This document shows, one piece after another, positions 29,105 through 37,935 of a DNA stretch of 64,000 nt. Within the stretch, counting starts at the first letter, position 1. Each line of letters opens with the position of its first letter. The DNA lies in contig NZ_JAAFHA010000001.1 in NCBI RefSeq assembly GCF_010365055.1, forward strand, positions 1 through 64,000. Direction: 5' to 3'. The position numbers and the translations under genes were made by a program. The DNA is from Rhodoferax sp. GTDB lineage: Bacteria; Pseudomonadota; Gammaproteobacteria; Burkholderiales; Burkholderiaceae_C. The notes beneath the pieces were generated by a model that was not told the DNA's origin, made no database searches, and saw only the letters and a list, made by a program, of their open reading frames with translations.

Positions 29105-29959
29105 TCAAAGCTGTGCCACCGAGTAAAGCATCATCGCCAGTGGCAAGGTGGGCAACAAGGCGTCCACCCGGTCGAGCACGCCGCCATGACCTGGCAGCAA
29201 GCCACTGCTGTCCTTGACACCCGCACTGCGCTTCACCAGTGACTCAAACAAGTCACCCACCACACTCATCGCCGCCAAAAATAGGGCAACAATCAGCAGC
29301 AACCAGCCGCCGTGTCGGCCCAGGTGGGTAAAAAAACTGGGTACGGTGCTGGTCCAGGCGGAATCCAACCAGCGCCAGGTAAAGGCCAGCGCGATGACGC
29401 CTGCCATGCCGCCCCACACACCTTCCCAGCTTTTGCCGGGGCTGATGCTGGGTGCAAGTTTGCTGCGGCTGAAACGCCCGCCGAAGGTGCGGCCCGCAAA
29501 ATAGGCACCAATGTCTGCCACCCACACCAGCACGAGGATAGACAATAAAAAATTGATGCCAATCACCCGGGCCTGCGCCACCGCCAGCCAGGCCAGGCAC
29601 AGAGCCAGCAGGCCTGCGAGCAGCCGCAGCGCGCGCGGATGAACCGCCCAGGCGGACACACCGCGGTGCAACACCCAGGCGCCAGCCAGCACCCAGACAG
29701 CGCCCGCGGCCAGCCAGAGCCCGGACAACGATCGCTCCAGCAAGCCTGACCACCAAGCCACGGCGCAAAGCAGTCCACAAACCGCGCCCACAGCCAGCGA
29801 AACCGATTGGCCATAGCCGTTCAGGCGAGCCCACTCCCATGCACCGGCAGCAATCAGCAACAGGGCGATGGCGCAAAACGGCTCGGGCGAACGGTAGAAC
29901 ATGGCCGGCAGCAAGATAAGCAGCAGGACCAGGGCAGTGATAACGCGTTGCTTCAACAT
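29105..29959 (-). CDS. cdsA: Phosphatidate cytidylyltransferase
   Basis: Makes CDP-diacylglycerol from phosphatidate and CTP at the inner membrane. It has 284 residues with about eight hydrophobic helices. The family signature near the C-terminus is SVVGDLFESLVKRSAGVKDSSGLLPGHGGVLDRVDALL; the DLFES and KDSS segments carry metal-binding acids. Upstream GAYFAGRTFGGRFSRSKLAPSISPGKSWEG is also conserved. Its stop overlaps a possible dxr ATG. The 109 bp between frr and cdsA is where uppS would normally be. Confidence 0.96.
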   Translation of the reverse strand: MLKQRVITALVLLLILLPAMFYRSPEPFCAIALLLIAAGAWEWARLNGYGQSVSLAVGAVCGLLCAVAWWSGLLERSLSGLWLAAGAVWVLAGAWVLHRGVSAWAVHPRALRLLAGLLALCLAWLAVAQARVIGINFLLSILVLVWVADIGAYFAGRTFGGRFSRSKLAPSISPGKSWEGVWGGMAGVIALAFTWRWLDSAWTSTVPSFFTHLGRHGGWLLLIVALFLAAMSVVGDLFESLVKRSAGVKDSSGLLPGHGGVLDRVDALLPTLPLAMMLYSVAQL

Positions 29960-30068
29960 TTAGTCGCTCTCAGGCAAAGCCAGGCACCAAGGTCGACACT
30001 ACGCTCGCCACGACACGCTGGCCTGCCAAGTGCTGGGCACATAAGGCGAGAGGCAAGGTTGCTGCCAA

Positions 30069-30629
30069 TCAAACCGCCATGATCTCTTGCTCTTTGGCAG
30101 CCACCAGTTGGTCGATCACGATGATGTGCCGGTCCGTCACTTTCTGAATGTCGGTCTCGCAGCGTTTTTGCTCATCTTCCGAGGCCAGTTTGTCCTTGAC
30201 GGCTTTTTTGATCGCCTCATTGGCATCACGGCGCAAATTGCGGACCGCAATCTTGGCGCCCTCGCCCTCATTGCGGACCACTTTGGTCAGTTCCTTGCGC
30301 CGCTCCTCCGACATGGCGGGCATCGGGACCCGGATCAAGTCGCCCATGGACGATGGATTGAGTCCCAGGTCGCTGTCACGAATGGCCTTTTCAATCTTGG
30401 CGCCCATGCCCTTTTCCCAGGGTTGCACACTGATGGTGCGAGCATCCAGCAAGGACACATTGGCCACCTGGCTGATCGGCAGCATGGCGCCGTAATAGTC
30501 AACGTGCACAGAGTCCAGCAACGCTGGGTTGGCGCGGCCGGTCCGAATCTTGGTCAGGTTGTGTTTAAACGCTTCGATGGATTGGTCCATCTTGCCTTCA
30601 ACCGTGTTTTTTATATCGGCAATCGTCAT
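30069..30629 (-). CDS. frr: Ribosome recycling factor
   Basis: Splits post-termination ribosomes with EF-G. The 186 residues form a three-helix bundle plus a beta/alpha domain. Typical segments are [61 protein letters not shown] and IRNLRRDAN-type [13 protein letters not shown]. It follows pyrH by 60 bp, as in most proteobacteria. Confidence 0.98.
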   Translation of the reverse strand: MTIADIKNTVEGKMDQSIEAFKHNLTKIRTGRANPALLDSVHVDYYGAMLPISQVANVSLLDARTISVQPWEKGMGAKIEKAIRDSDLGLNPSSMGDLIRVPMPAMSEERRKELTKVVRNEGEGAKIAVRNLRRDANEAIKKAVKDKLASEDEQKRCETDIQKVTDRHIIVIDQLVAAKEQEIMAV

Positions 30630-30689
30630 GGTTTTTCCTCACTCGACTATTCAAAGGGCACTGTTCAAAAGGATGCGATTTTGACACGG

Positions 30690-31412
30690 TCAGGCATAAA
30701 CCAGCGTGCCCTCGTCTTCGCCCATCACCACACGCTTGAGCGCGCCGTGTTTCAAGATAGAAAACACCTTGATCGGCAGCTTTTGATCACGGCACAGAGC
30801 AAAGGCGGTAGCGTCCATGATGCCCAGGTTTTGCGCCATCGCGTCATCGAAGGAGATTTTGCTGTAGCGGGTGGCCTTCGGGTCTAACTTTGGGTCGGCG
30901 GTGTAAACGCCATCGACCTTGGTCGCCTTGAGCACCACCTCGGCACCGATTTCAGCGCCGCGCAAGGCCGCGGCGGTATCGGTGGTGAAAAACGGGTTGC
31001 CGGTGCCAGCGGCAAAAATCACCACTTTTCCTTCTTCCAGGTATTGCAGTGCCTTGGGGCGAACATAGGGCTCCACCACCTGCTCAATCGCAATCGCCGA
31101 CATGACGCGCGCCGTCAACCCCGCCTTGTTCATGGTGTCACCCAGGGCCAGGGCATTCATGACGGTAGCCAACATGCCCATGTAATCGGCCGTGGCCCGG
31201 TCCATCCCGACCGAGCCGCCCGCCACACCCCGAAAGATATTGCCCCCGCCAATGACCACCGCCAACTGCACACCCAGACGGGTCACCTCGGCGATCTCGT
31301 CGACCATGCGCACGATCGTGTCACGGTTAATACCAAATGGGTCATCGCCCATCAGGGCTTCGCCTGACAGCTTGAGCAAAATACGCTTGTGGGCTGGTTT
31401 GGCGACGGACAT
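30690..31412 (-). CDS. pyrH: Uridylate kinase
   Basis: Phosphorylates UMP to UDP; the bacterial enzyme is hexameric and allosteric. It has 240 residues of the amino-acid-kinase fold: [46 protein letters not shown] and the substrate loop [19 protein letters not shown] 31412 is chosen because AGGAG lies six bases upstream (AGGAGTTCATCATG) and the tracked extension of 67 residues is not family-like. Confidence 0.98.
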   Translation of the reverse strand: MSVAKPAHKRILLKLSGEALMGDDPFGINRDTIVRMVDEIAEVTRLGVQLAVVIGGGNIFRGVAGGSVGMDRATADYMGMLATVMNALALGDTMNKAGLTARVMSAIAIEQVVEPYVRPKALQYLEEGKVVIFAAGTGNPFFTTDTAAALRGAEIGAEVVLKATKVDGVYTADPKLDPKATRYSKISFDDAMAQNLGIMDATAFALCRDQKLPIKVFSILKHGALKRVVMGEDEGTLVYA

Positions 31413-31452
31413 GATGAACTCCTGATGTGATGACGTTTGAGCGGGTAAGTCC

Positions 31453-31483
31453 AAATTCAGACCGATGATCGTGCGCTGAATTT
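31453..31483. promoter_or_regulatory. Inverted repeat in the tsf-pyrH leader
   Basis: AAATTCAG and CTGAATTT form a perfect 8-bp stem with a 15-nt loop, 41 bp before the pyrH start. There is no T-tract, so it is more likely an RNA structure or a binding site than a terminator. Function unknown. Confidence 0.35.
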
Positions 31484-31524
31484 GTCTATTGAGAAAGCCC
31501 GTTTTGCGGCGGGTTGAATGGCAA

Positions 31525-32448
31525 TCAGCCGGCCTGTTTGACAGCGGCCAGTTGGGCGGCCACTTCAGCGGCAAAATCCTCGACCTTTTTCTCAATGCCT
31601 TCGCCCACGACATACAGCGTGAACGCCTTCACGGTCGTGCCAGTGGCCTTGAGCATCTGCTCGACCGTCTGTTTGTCATTTTTCACAAACGACTGGTTAA
31701 ACAGAGACACTTCCTTGAGGTATTTCTGCACACCGCCTTCGATCCGCTTGGCGACGATCTCGCTTGATTGAACCGGCTTGCCAGCCGCTGTTGCCACTGA
31801 CGCATCTTCAGCCGCTTTGGCAGCTGCCACGGAACGCTCCCTGGCGACCAGATCAGCGGGGACATCGGCAGCGGACAAAGCCACTGGTTTCATCGCGGCG
31901 ATGTGCATGGCCACGTCCTTGGCAGCAGTGGCGTCACCTTCAAACTCAACCACGACACCAATGCGGGTACCGTGCAAATAAGTGGCCAGCTTGGCGCCTG
32001 AGGCAAAGCACTTGAAGCGGCGAAAGCTCATGTTCTCGCCGATCTTGCCGATCAGGCCCTTGCGCACGTCTTCCAGTGTTGGCCCAAAGCCATCCTGGCT
32101 ATACGGCAAGGCAGCCAGCGCCGCCAAGTCAGCAGGATTGTTCTGCGCGATCAGCTTCGCCGCCGCATTGGCCAGGGCCAAGAAGCTATCGTTCTTGGTG
32201 ACAAAATCGGTTTCGCAGTTAACTTCAAGCAACGCGCCCACATCACCGTCCATGTAACTGGTGATCACGCCTTCGGCAGTGATACGACCAGCGGCCTTGC
32301 CGGCTTTGCTGCCCAATTTGACGCGCAGCAATTCTTCGGCCTTGGCCATGTCGCCTTGCGCCTCGGTCAAGGCACGTTTGCACTCCATCATGGGCGCGTC
32401 CGTTTTGCCACGCAGTTCAGCCACCATGCTCGCGGTAATTGCAACCAT
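31525..32448 (-). CDS. tsf: Elongation factor Ts
   Basis: The nucleotide-exchange factor for EF-Tu. It has 307 residues. The N-terminal UBA-like domain is [30 protein letters not shown], the core has the TDFV motif ([13 protein letters not shown]), and the dimerisation region and C-terminal module follow. ATG 32448 has GGAG six bases upstream; the tracked start 32463 is not needed. It follows rpsB with a terminator-like hairpin between them. Confidence 0.98.
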   Translation of the reverse strand: MVAITASMVAELRGKTDAPMMECKRALTEAQGDMAKAEELLRVKLGSKAGKAAGRITAEGVITSYMDGDVGALLEVNCETDFVTKNDSFLALANAAAKLIAQNNPADLAALAALPYSQDGFGPTLEDVRKGLIGKIGENMSFRRFKCFASGAKLATYLHGTRIGVVVEFEGDATAAKDVAMHIAAMKPVALSAADVPADLVARERSVAAAKAAEDASVATAAGKPVQSSEIVAKRIEGGVQKYLKEVSLFNQSFVKNDKQTVEQMLKATGTTVKAFTLYVVGEGIEKKVEDFAAEVAAQLAAVKQAG

Positions 32449-32489
32449 TTTTTTCTCCGTCATCAGTTCAACTATTTAAAGGGGGACTC

Positions 32490-32518
32490 AAAAAAGGGGC
32501 CGACAAGCCCCCTTTTTA
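32490..32518 (-). terminator. Terminator/attenuator between rpsB and tsf
   Basis: On the minus strand AAAAAGGGGGCTTGTCGGCC folds with the following CCTTTTTT, giving a GC stem of about 5 bp extended by A-T pairs, then a T-run. It lies 16 bp after the rpsB stop. Partial termination here would lower tsf relative to rpsB. Confidence 0.75.
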
Positions 32519-32533
32519 AGGGCGACAGACAGC

Positions 32534-33289
32534 TCAGGCAGCTGCTTCGTTCACTTCAACAAACTCATCAGCGCTCTCGGCGGCGGCGACGGCCTTGACC
32601 ACATCGTCCACCGCGTTGGAGCGGCCTTCAATGATGGCATCGGCAATGCCGCGCGCATACAAAATGACCGCCTTGGAGGAGTCATCGTTACCCGGAATGA
32701 TGTAATCAATGCCTTCGGGTGAGTGATTGGTATCGACCACGGCAATCAGCGGAATGCCAAGCTTCTTGGCTTCGGCAATCGCAATTTTGTGAAAACCGAC
32801 GTCAATCACAAAAATCGCGTCCGGCAAGGTCGTCATATCCTGAATGCCGCCAATGTCGCGTTCCAGCTTGGCCAGTTCGCGCGCGAACATGAGTTGCTCT
32901 TTCTTGCTCAAGCTGTCCAGACCCGCTTCTTGCTGGATCTTCATGTCTTTGAGGCGCTTGATCGAGGTCTTGACCGTCTTGAAGTTGGTCAACATGCCGC
33001 CGAGCCAACGCTGGTCGACGTAAGGCACGCCGGCGCGCTGGGCTTCCAGGGCGACGGTCTCACGGGCCTGGCGCTTGGTGCCGACCATCAGCACGGTGCC
33101 GCGGCGGGCGGAAACCTGGCTGGCAAACTTGGCAGCCTCCTGGAACATCGGCAGCGATTTTTCCAGGTTGATAATGTGAATCTTGTTGCGATGGCCGAAG
33201 ATGAACGGGGCCATTTTGGGGTTCCAGAAGCGAGTTTGATGGCCAAAATGGACACCGGCTTCCAGCATTTCGCGCATGGTAATTGCCAT
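32534..33289 (-). CDS. rpsB: Small ribosomal subunit protein uS2
   Basis: A structural 30S protein. It has 251 residues, with [26 protein letters not shown] at the start, [14 protein letters not shown], the S2 signature [17 protein letters not shown] and [31 protein letters not shown] 33289 is selected (SD-like GGAATTAATT upstream) over the tracked 33301. It is the first gene of the minus-strand cluster that runs to trmH and is divergent from the amidase gene. Confidence 0.98.
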   Translation of the reverse strand: MAITMREMLEAGVHFGHQTRFWNPKMAPFIFGHRNKIHIINLEKSLPMFQEAAKFASQVSARRGTVLMVGTKRQARETVALEAQRAGVPYVDQRWLGGMLTNFKTVKTSIKRLKDMKIQQEAGLDSLSKKEQLMFARELAKLERDIGGIQDMTTLPDAIFVIDVGFHKIAIAEAKKLGIPLIAVVDTNHSPEGIDYIIPGNDDSSKAVILYARGIADAIIEGRSNAVDDVVKAVAAAESADEFVEVNEAAA

Positions 33290-33440
33290 AATTAATTCCA
33301 AAGGTTAGGTCTAAAATCCAGTTCGTTTTTGCCACTCTTGAAGACGCTTCTGATGCGTCAGCCAGAATTGCAACACCTTGATGAAACTGGTTTGCTGATT
33401 TGCTCACCAAATAGCCACTTAGGCCACCCAGCAAAGCCCG

Positions 33441-34784
33441 ATGATTATAGCCTGCGATTCCATGCTTTCCGACCTCCACACAACACGCCAGCGCTTGCGC
33501 TGCGGCCAAACCCAGGCCAGCAGCGAAATTGAGCGCGCCATCGATGCCGCGCAATCGACCCGCTGCCAACATGCTTTCGTGCAAACCACCTTTGACGCGG
33601 CTCGCACCACCGCCAACGCCCCTGACATTGAGCACTTGCCGCTGGCGGGCCTGGCCGTTTCCATCAAGGACCTGTTTGATGTGGCCGGACAGCGCACCTG
33701 CGCTGGCTCGGTGGTCCTGAGAGATTCCCCGCCCGCCTTGCGAGACAGCCCCGCCGTCGCGCGCTTGCGCCGCTCCGGTGCTGCCCTCATGGGGCGCACC
33801 CACATGGTGGAGTTTGCCTTCTCGGGCGTCGGCACCAACCCGCACTTCGCCACACCGGCAAACCCGCACAGCATCGACCTGCCGCTCATTCCCGGCGGTT
33901 CATCCTCGGGCGCTGCCGTGTCAGTGGCCAGCGGCGCAGCCTTTATTGGTTTGGGAAGCGACACCGGCGGCTCGATCCGCATCCCGGCGGCTCTGAACGG
34001 CATTGTTGGCTTCAAAAGCACCGCCCGCCTGGTGCCAACCGACGGCGCCCTGCCGCTGTCAACCACGCTTGACACAGTCTGCGCCATGACCCGCAGCGTG
34101 CGTGACGCGATCCTGGCGCACGAACTGCTGGCCCAGCGCCAAGTTACGCGCAGCGCCGCACCCTTAGGCGCCTACCGTCTGGCCGTCGCCAGCACCCTGA
34201 TGCAGGACGACCTTGACGCCACCGTAGCAACCGCCTGGCAGCGCACCCTGGCCACCCTGCGTCGGGCCGGGGCCCGGATTGAAGAAGTCAACCTGACCGA
34301 GATCAGCCAACTGCAGTCCATGCAGGCCACCGGCAGCTTCGCGGCGGCGGAGAGTTACGCTTGGCATCGCTCCTTGCTCGAACAAAAAGGCGATGCCTAC
34401 GACCCGCGCGTGGCAAGCCGCATCCGGCGCGGCGCCAGCATGAGCGCCTACGATTACCTCACGCTGCTGCGCGAGCGGCAACGCTGGATCAGCCGGATGA
34501 CCGCCGCCCTGCAAGGCTTTGACGCGGTGTTGTCGCCCACCGTGCCCATCGTGGCACCGCCGATCGCAGAGCTGGCACCAGGCACGCAGCGCGACGCTGC
34601 TTTTTTGCGCGTCAACGCCCTGCTGCTGCGCAACCCCAGCGTGGTCAACATGTTCGATGGCTGCGCGCTGTCGCTCCCATGCCAGGGTCCCGACGAGTTA
34701 CCGGTGGGTCTCATGATCTGGGCCGGGGCGCTGCGCGACGATACCGTGCTCAACCTGGCGATCCAGATCGAACAAATACTATAA
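33441..34784 (+). CDS. Amidase signature family hydrolase
   Basis: A 447-residue amidase of the Ser-cisSer-Lys class. The catalytic Lys is in AVSIKDLFDVAGQ, the cis-Ser in GSDTGGSIRIPA and the nucleophile Ser in PGGSSSGAAVSVASG. GatA-like spacing is present, but no gatB or gatC is adjacent, so it is more likely a stand-alone amidase than the tRNA amidotransferase subunit. The substrate is unknown. ATG 33441 or ATG 33462 may be used. The last codons and stop (ATA CTA TAA) come from a copy of the dispersed repeat. Confidence 0.9.
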   Translation: MIIACDSMLSDLHTTRQRLRCGQTQASSEIERAIDAAQSTRCQHAFVQTTFDAARTTANAPDIEHLPLAGLAVSIKDLFDVAGQRTCAGSVVLRDSPPALRDSPAVARLRRSGAALMGRTHMVEFAFSGVGTNPHFATPANPHSIDLPLIPGGSSSGAAVSVASGAAFIGLGSDTGGSIRIPAALNGIVGFKSTARLVPTDGALPLSTTLDTVCAMTRSVRDAILAHELLAQRQVTRSAAPLGAYRLAVASTLMQDDLDATVATAWQRTLATLRRAGARIEEVNLTEISQLQSMQATGSFAAAESYAWHRSLLEQKGDAYDPRVASRIRRGASMSAYDYLTLLRERQRWISRMTAALQGFDAVLSPTVPIVAPPIAELAPGTQRDAAFLRVNALLLRNPSVVNMFDGCALSLPCQGPDELPVGLMIWAGALRDDTVLNLAIQIEQIL

Positions 34785-34826
34785 AAATAGTAGCTACTCG
34801 CGTTTATTACACGGGGGCTAGAGGCC
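34778..34826 (+). repeat. 49-nt dispersed repeat copy at the amidase 3' end
   Basis: Starts ACTATAAAAATAGTAGCTAC and ends GGGGGCTAGAGGCC. It supplies the amidase stop codon TAA. It shares GTAGCTAC with the copies at 39387 and 50511. Confidence 0.9.
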
Positions 34827-34903
34827 AATTACATAGGCAGTTGAGGACAGAGCGCCGCGTCGCTGCGGTCTGTCCCGCAAGGTTAATTAGAAATAAGGGC
34901 TTC

Positions 34904-36130
34904 ATGAAAATTGCAGTTATTGGCGCCGGCATCATCGGCATCACCACGGCCTATGAGCTTAGCTGTGATGGGCACGAAGTGACCGTGCTGGAGCGTTGCG
35001 GTGCCGCGGCCGAAGAAGCCAGCTTTGCCAATGCCGGCATCGTGGCGCCCGGTATGCCGACCCGGGATCGCAGCCATTTTTTCAGCCGCCCTGCCCCCAT
35101 CCGCCTGGGCTGGCCCATTGCCCCGCACGAACTGGCCTGGTTCTGGAACTGGCATCGCGCGCGCCGCAGTGACCGCGCTCAGGTCAATCGAGCCCAGATG
35201 CAGACCCTGGCCAGCTATAGCCAGGAGCGCTTGCACCAGATCACGGCGGATTTAAAACTGGACTATGAACGCAGTGACGGCCTGCTGCTGTTGCTGCGCA
35301 CCGAGCAGGACAGCAAGATGATGCAAGCGGGCCTGCAACGGCTGCGTGAGACGGGCCGGGAATTCAAGGAACTGAGCGCACTCGAGGCCCGCAAGAGCGA
35401 GCCCGCCTTGAGTCCTGACACGCCATTTTTTGGTGCCATTGCGCTCGTCAATGCCGAAGTCGCCAACTGCCGCCAGTTTGCCTTGCTGCTCAAGAACGAG
35501 TCCCAGCGCCGTGGCGTTGAATTCGCATTCAACACCGAGGTGACGCACATCGAAAGCGCCAGCGGTGTCACACTCACGGTCGCCGGCGACTCGAACGCCT
35601 ACCCCTTTGACGCCGCCGTGATTTGCGCTGGGGCGAATTCGGCGCGCCTGCTTGTGCGCCTGGGCATCAAGCTGGCGCTGGCCGCCCTGCATGGCTATTC
35701 GATCAGCGCCCCGATTCGCGAGCCGCTCAATGCACCACGCAGTGCTGTGGTCGATCAACGCCACCAGGTGGCTATTTCACGCCTGGGCAACCGGGTGCGC
35801 GTGTCAGGCCTGGCCGAACTCGGCGGGGTGCCTGGGCACAAGCGCGCCGACGCGCTGCAAACGCTGTACCAGGCCTTGCACGACTGGTTCCCTGGCGCCG
35901 CCAAGCTGTCAGGCGGCGTGCAGGAATGGAAGGGCGCACGCCCGACGCTGCCCGACGGCGCGCCGATGTTGGGTGCCAGCGGTATACCGGGCCTGTGGCT
36001 GAACCTGGGCCAGGGTGCCAGCGGTTGGGCCATGAGTTGCGGTTGCGCCCGAGCCTTGGCCGACCTGATGGCAGGCAAGGCGCCTGAGTTCGACCTCAAC
36101 GGACTCGGCATCGAGCGCCTGGGTCGCTAA
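34904..36130 (+). CDS. DadA-like FAD-dependent D-amino-acid dehydrogenase
   Basis: A 408-residue flavoprotein of the DAO family. The dinucleotide-binding loop IAVIGAGIIGITTAYELS is at the N-terminus, followed by SFANAGIVAPG, a D-amino-acid dehydrogenase feature. NLGQGASGWAMSCG near the C-terminus is the FAD-binding end. It probably oxidises D-amino acids and passes electrons to the respiratory chain. ATG 34904 with AAGGG upstream is chosen over the tracked 34679, which lies within the amidase. The neighbour amidase could be functionally linked, which is speculation. Confidence 0.87.
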   Translation: MKIAVIGAGIIGITTAYELSCDGHEVTVLERCGAAAEEASFANAGIVAPGMPTRDRSHFFSRPAPIRLGWPIAPHELAWFWNWHRARRSDRAQVNRAQMQTLASYSQERLHQITADLKLDYERSDGLLLLLRTEQDSKMMQAGLQRLRETGREFKELSALEARKSEPALSPDTPFFGAIALVNAEVANCRQFALLLKNESQRRGVEFAFNTEVTHIESASGVTLTVAGDSNAYPFDAAVICAGANSARLLVRLGIKLALAALHGYSISAPIREPLNAPRSAVVDQRHQVAISRLGNRVRVSGLAELGGVPGHKRADALQTLYQALHDWFPGAAKLSGGVQEWKGARPTLPDGAPMLGASGIPGLWLNLGQGASGWAMSCGCARALADLMAGKAPEFDLNGLGIERLGR

Positions 36131-36190
36131 AACAGGACAGTCATCGGGCCTGCTACATTGACACCCTACCCGGTCACGGAAAATTCCCGC

Positions 36191-37033
36191 ATGAGCCCTG
36201 AACTCTCTTTAAAACTGGCCGCTGCTGTCGACGGCATGCCCGCGTTTCCCAAAAGCGTGCAGAAAATCCTGGAGCTCACGCGCGACGTCAACTGCTCACC
36301 CAAGGATCTGGTGCAAGTCATTGACAAAGACCCGGTGGTCACGGTCAAAGTGCTGCGCGTGGTCAACTCGGCTTACTACAGCCTGCCCAAGCAGATCACC
36401 TCGATCAACCATGCGGTGGTTTACCTGGGCTTTAACACCATCAAAAACCTGGCCTTGAGCATCGCGGCCATCGGCATGTTGCCCGCCAGCAATGCGGCCG
36501 GTTTCGACGGCGCGCAGTACCTGATTCACTCGCTGTCCACGGCAGCGATTGCCAAGCAACTGGCCTTGCGTCTGGATGACGCCGACCCGATGGACTGCTT
36601 CATTGCCGGCCTGCTGCACGATTTTGGCAAGGTGGTGTTCGCGCAGTTCATGCCGAGCGAATTTCGCCAGGCGCTCGAAACCAGCCAATGGAACGAGAGC
36701 TCACTGCACCTGGCGCTGCGGGACGTGATCGGTGCTGATCACGCGGTCGTCGGCGCCATGCTGGTCGAAAAGTGGCGTTTCCCGGCTGAGCTGGTGGAAA
36801 CCATCCGCTGTCAGTTTGGCCCCGAGGTCAAAGACACACCGATGATTGCTTGTGTCTTTGCCGCCAACCAGATCAGCAAGAGGCTCGAATTTGGCTTTGC
36901 CGGCAACCGCTGCGTCGAACAATTGCCACCCGCTGTTGCGCAAAGGCTGGGTGGCACCTTGGATGAACTGATTGTCTCCTTGGGCGATTTGGCACCCCTG
37001 CTGGAAGAAGCCAAAATATTTTCAAAAGTTTGA
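36191..37033 (+). CDS. HDOD domain signalling protein
   Basis: A 280-residue stand-alone HDOD domain protein. The core begins VDGMPAFPKSVQKILELTRD, then VVTVKVLRVVNSAYYSLPKQITSINHAVVYLGFNTIKNLAL, the HDOD signature. LLHDFGKVVFAQFMP is the HD-like helix. HDOD proteins lack catalysis and act as protein-binding or output modules in signal transduction. ATG 36191 with GGAAAA upstream is preferred; the tracked start is a TTG at 36158. A metal-dependent hydrolase gene follows 9 bp downstream. Confidence 0.9.
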   Translation: MSPELSLKLAAAVDGMPAFPKSVQKILELTRDVNCSPKDLVQVIDKDPVVTVKVLRVVNSAYYSLPKQITSINHAVVYLGFNTIKNLALSIAAIGMLPASNAAGFDGAQYLIHSLSTAAIAKQLALRLDDADPMDCFIAGLLHDFGKVVFAQFMPSEFRQALETSQWNESSLHLALRDVIGADHAVVGAMLVEKWRFPAELVETIRCQFGPEVKDTPMIACVFAANQISKRLEFGFAGNRCVEQLPPAVAQRLGGTLDELIVSLGDLAPLLEEAKIFSKV

Positions 37034-37042
37034 GGTCACTGC

Positions 37043-37930
37043 ATGAAAGTCAGATTTTGGGGGGTGCGCGGCTCCATTGCTTCACCCGGCCCGAGCACGG
37101 TGCGCTATGGCGGCAACACCACCTGCATCGAGATTCGCACCGACGACAACGAGTTGATCATCCTGGACGCCGGCACCGGCATTTTTCCACTCTCGCAGAC
37201 CCTGCTGGCCGAGTTGCCGGTCACGGCCAACGTGTTCATCAGCCACTCGCACTGGGACCACATTCAGGGCCTGCCGTTTTTCATCCCCAACTTCATTCCT
37301 GGCAACACCTTGCGCCTGCATGGCGCCTTTGACCCGGTGTCGGGCAAGGGCGTGGAACAGGTGATGGCGGTGCAACTGCAGTACAGCTATTTCCCGGTGC
37401 GCGAGGCCGAGATGAAGGCTCGCATGGAATACATCACGCTCACGCCCGAGCAGAGTATCCAGATTGGCTCCGCCACGGTTACACCTTTTCTCATGAACCA
37501 CCCCGTGATTGACTTCGGTTACCGCATTGAGGCCAACGGCAAGTCGGTGTTTTTTACCGGGGACCACGAGCCGCCGCTCAACATCTACGAACCAGGCGAC
37601 GAGAGCTACGCCGACTATCAAGGGTTTGTTGATGAAAAAAACGACAGCATCCTGCGCGCCATGCAGGGCGTCGATGTCTTGATTGCCGACAGCTCCTACA
37701 CTGAAGCGGAATATCCGGCCAAAAAAGGCTGGGGCCACGGCACCTTCAACTCCAGCATGGCGTACGCCAAGGCGGCTGGCGCCAAGATGCTGTTTTGCAC
37801 GCACCATGAACCGACCCGCAGCGACGATGCTCTCGAAGCCGCTTTCCGCCAAGTGCTGCTTGACAACCCGTCGCCAGCCGGTGGCCCCGAGGTTCGACTC
37901 GCGCGCGAGGGCGAAACCTACGAGTTTTAG
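37043..37930 (+). CDS. Metallo-beta-lactamase-fold hydrolase
   Basis: A 295-residue MBL-fold protein with N-terminus MKVRFWGVRGSIASPGPSTVRYGGNTTCIEI, seen in phosphodiesterase-like members that often accompany signalling genes. The zinc motif is SHSHWDHIQGLPFF (HxHxDH with Trp before Asp). Further ligands are in FTGDHEPP and in CTHHEPTRSDD near the C-terminus. It could hydrolyse a cyclic nucleotide or phosphodiester, but the substrate is not readable. It is tightly linked to the HDOD gene (9 bp) and to nnr (5 bp). Confidence 0.85.
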   Translation: MKVRFWGVRGSIASPGPSTVRYGGNTTCIEIRTDDNELIILDAGTGIFPLSQTLLAELPVTANVFISHSHWDHIQGLPFFIPNFIPGNTLRLHGAFDPVSGKGVEQVMAVQLQYSYFPVREAEMKARMEYITLTPEQSIQIGSATVTPFLMNHPVIDFGYRIEANGKSVFFTGDHEPPLNIYEPGDESYADYQGFVDEKNDSILRAMQGVDVLIADSSYTEAEYPAKKGWGHGTFNSSMAYAKAAGAKMLFCTHHEPTRSDDALEAAFRQVLLDNPSPAGGPEVRLAREGETYEF

Positions 37931-37935
37931 AACCG

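Noticed and set aside
29960-30068. Possible uppS remnant in the frr-cdsA gap
   Set aside because: All frames translated; no UppS motif recognisable, so no pseudogene called.
33302-33440. rpsB promoter with GACGC/GCGTC inverted repeat
   Set aside because: The -35/-10 pair is not convincing and a 5-bp repeat is within chance.
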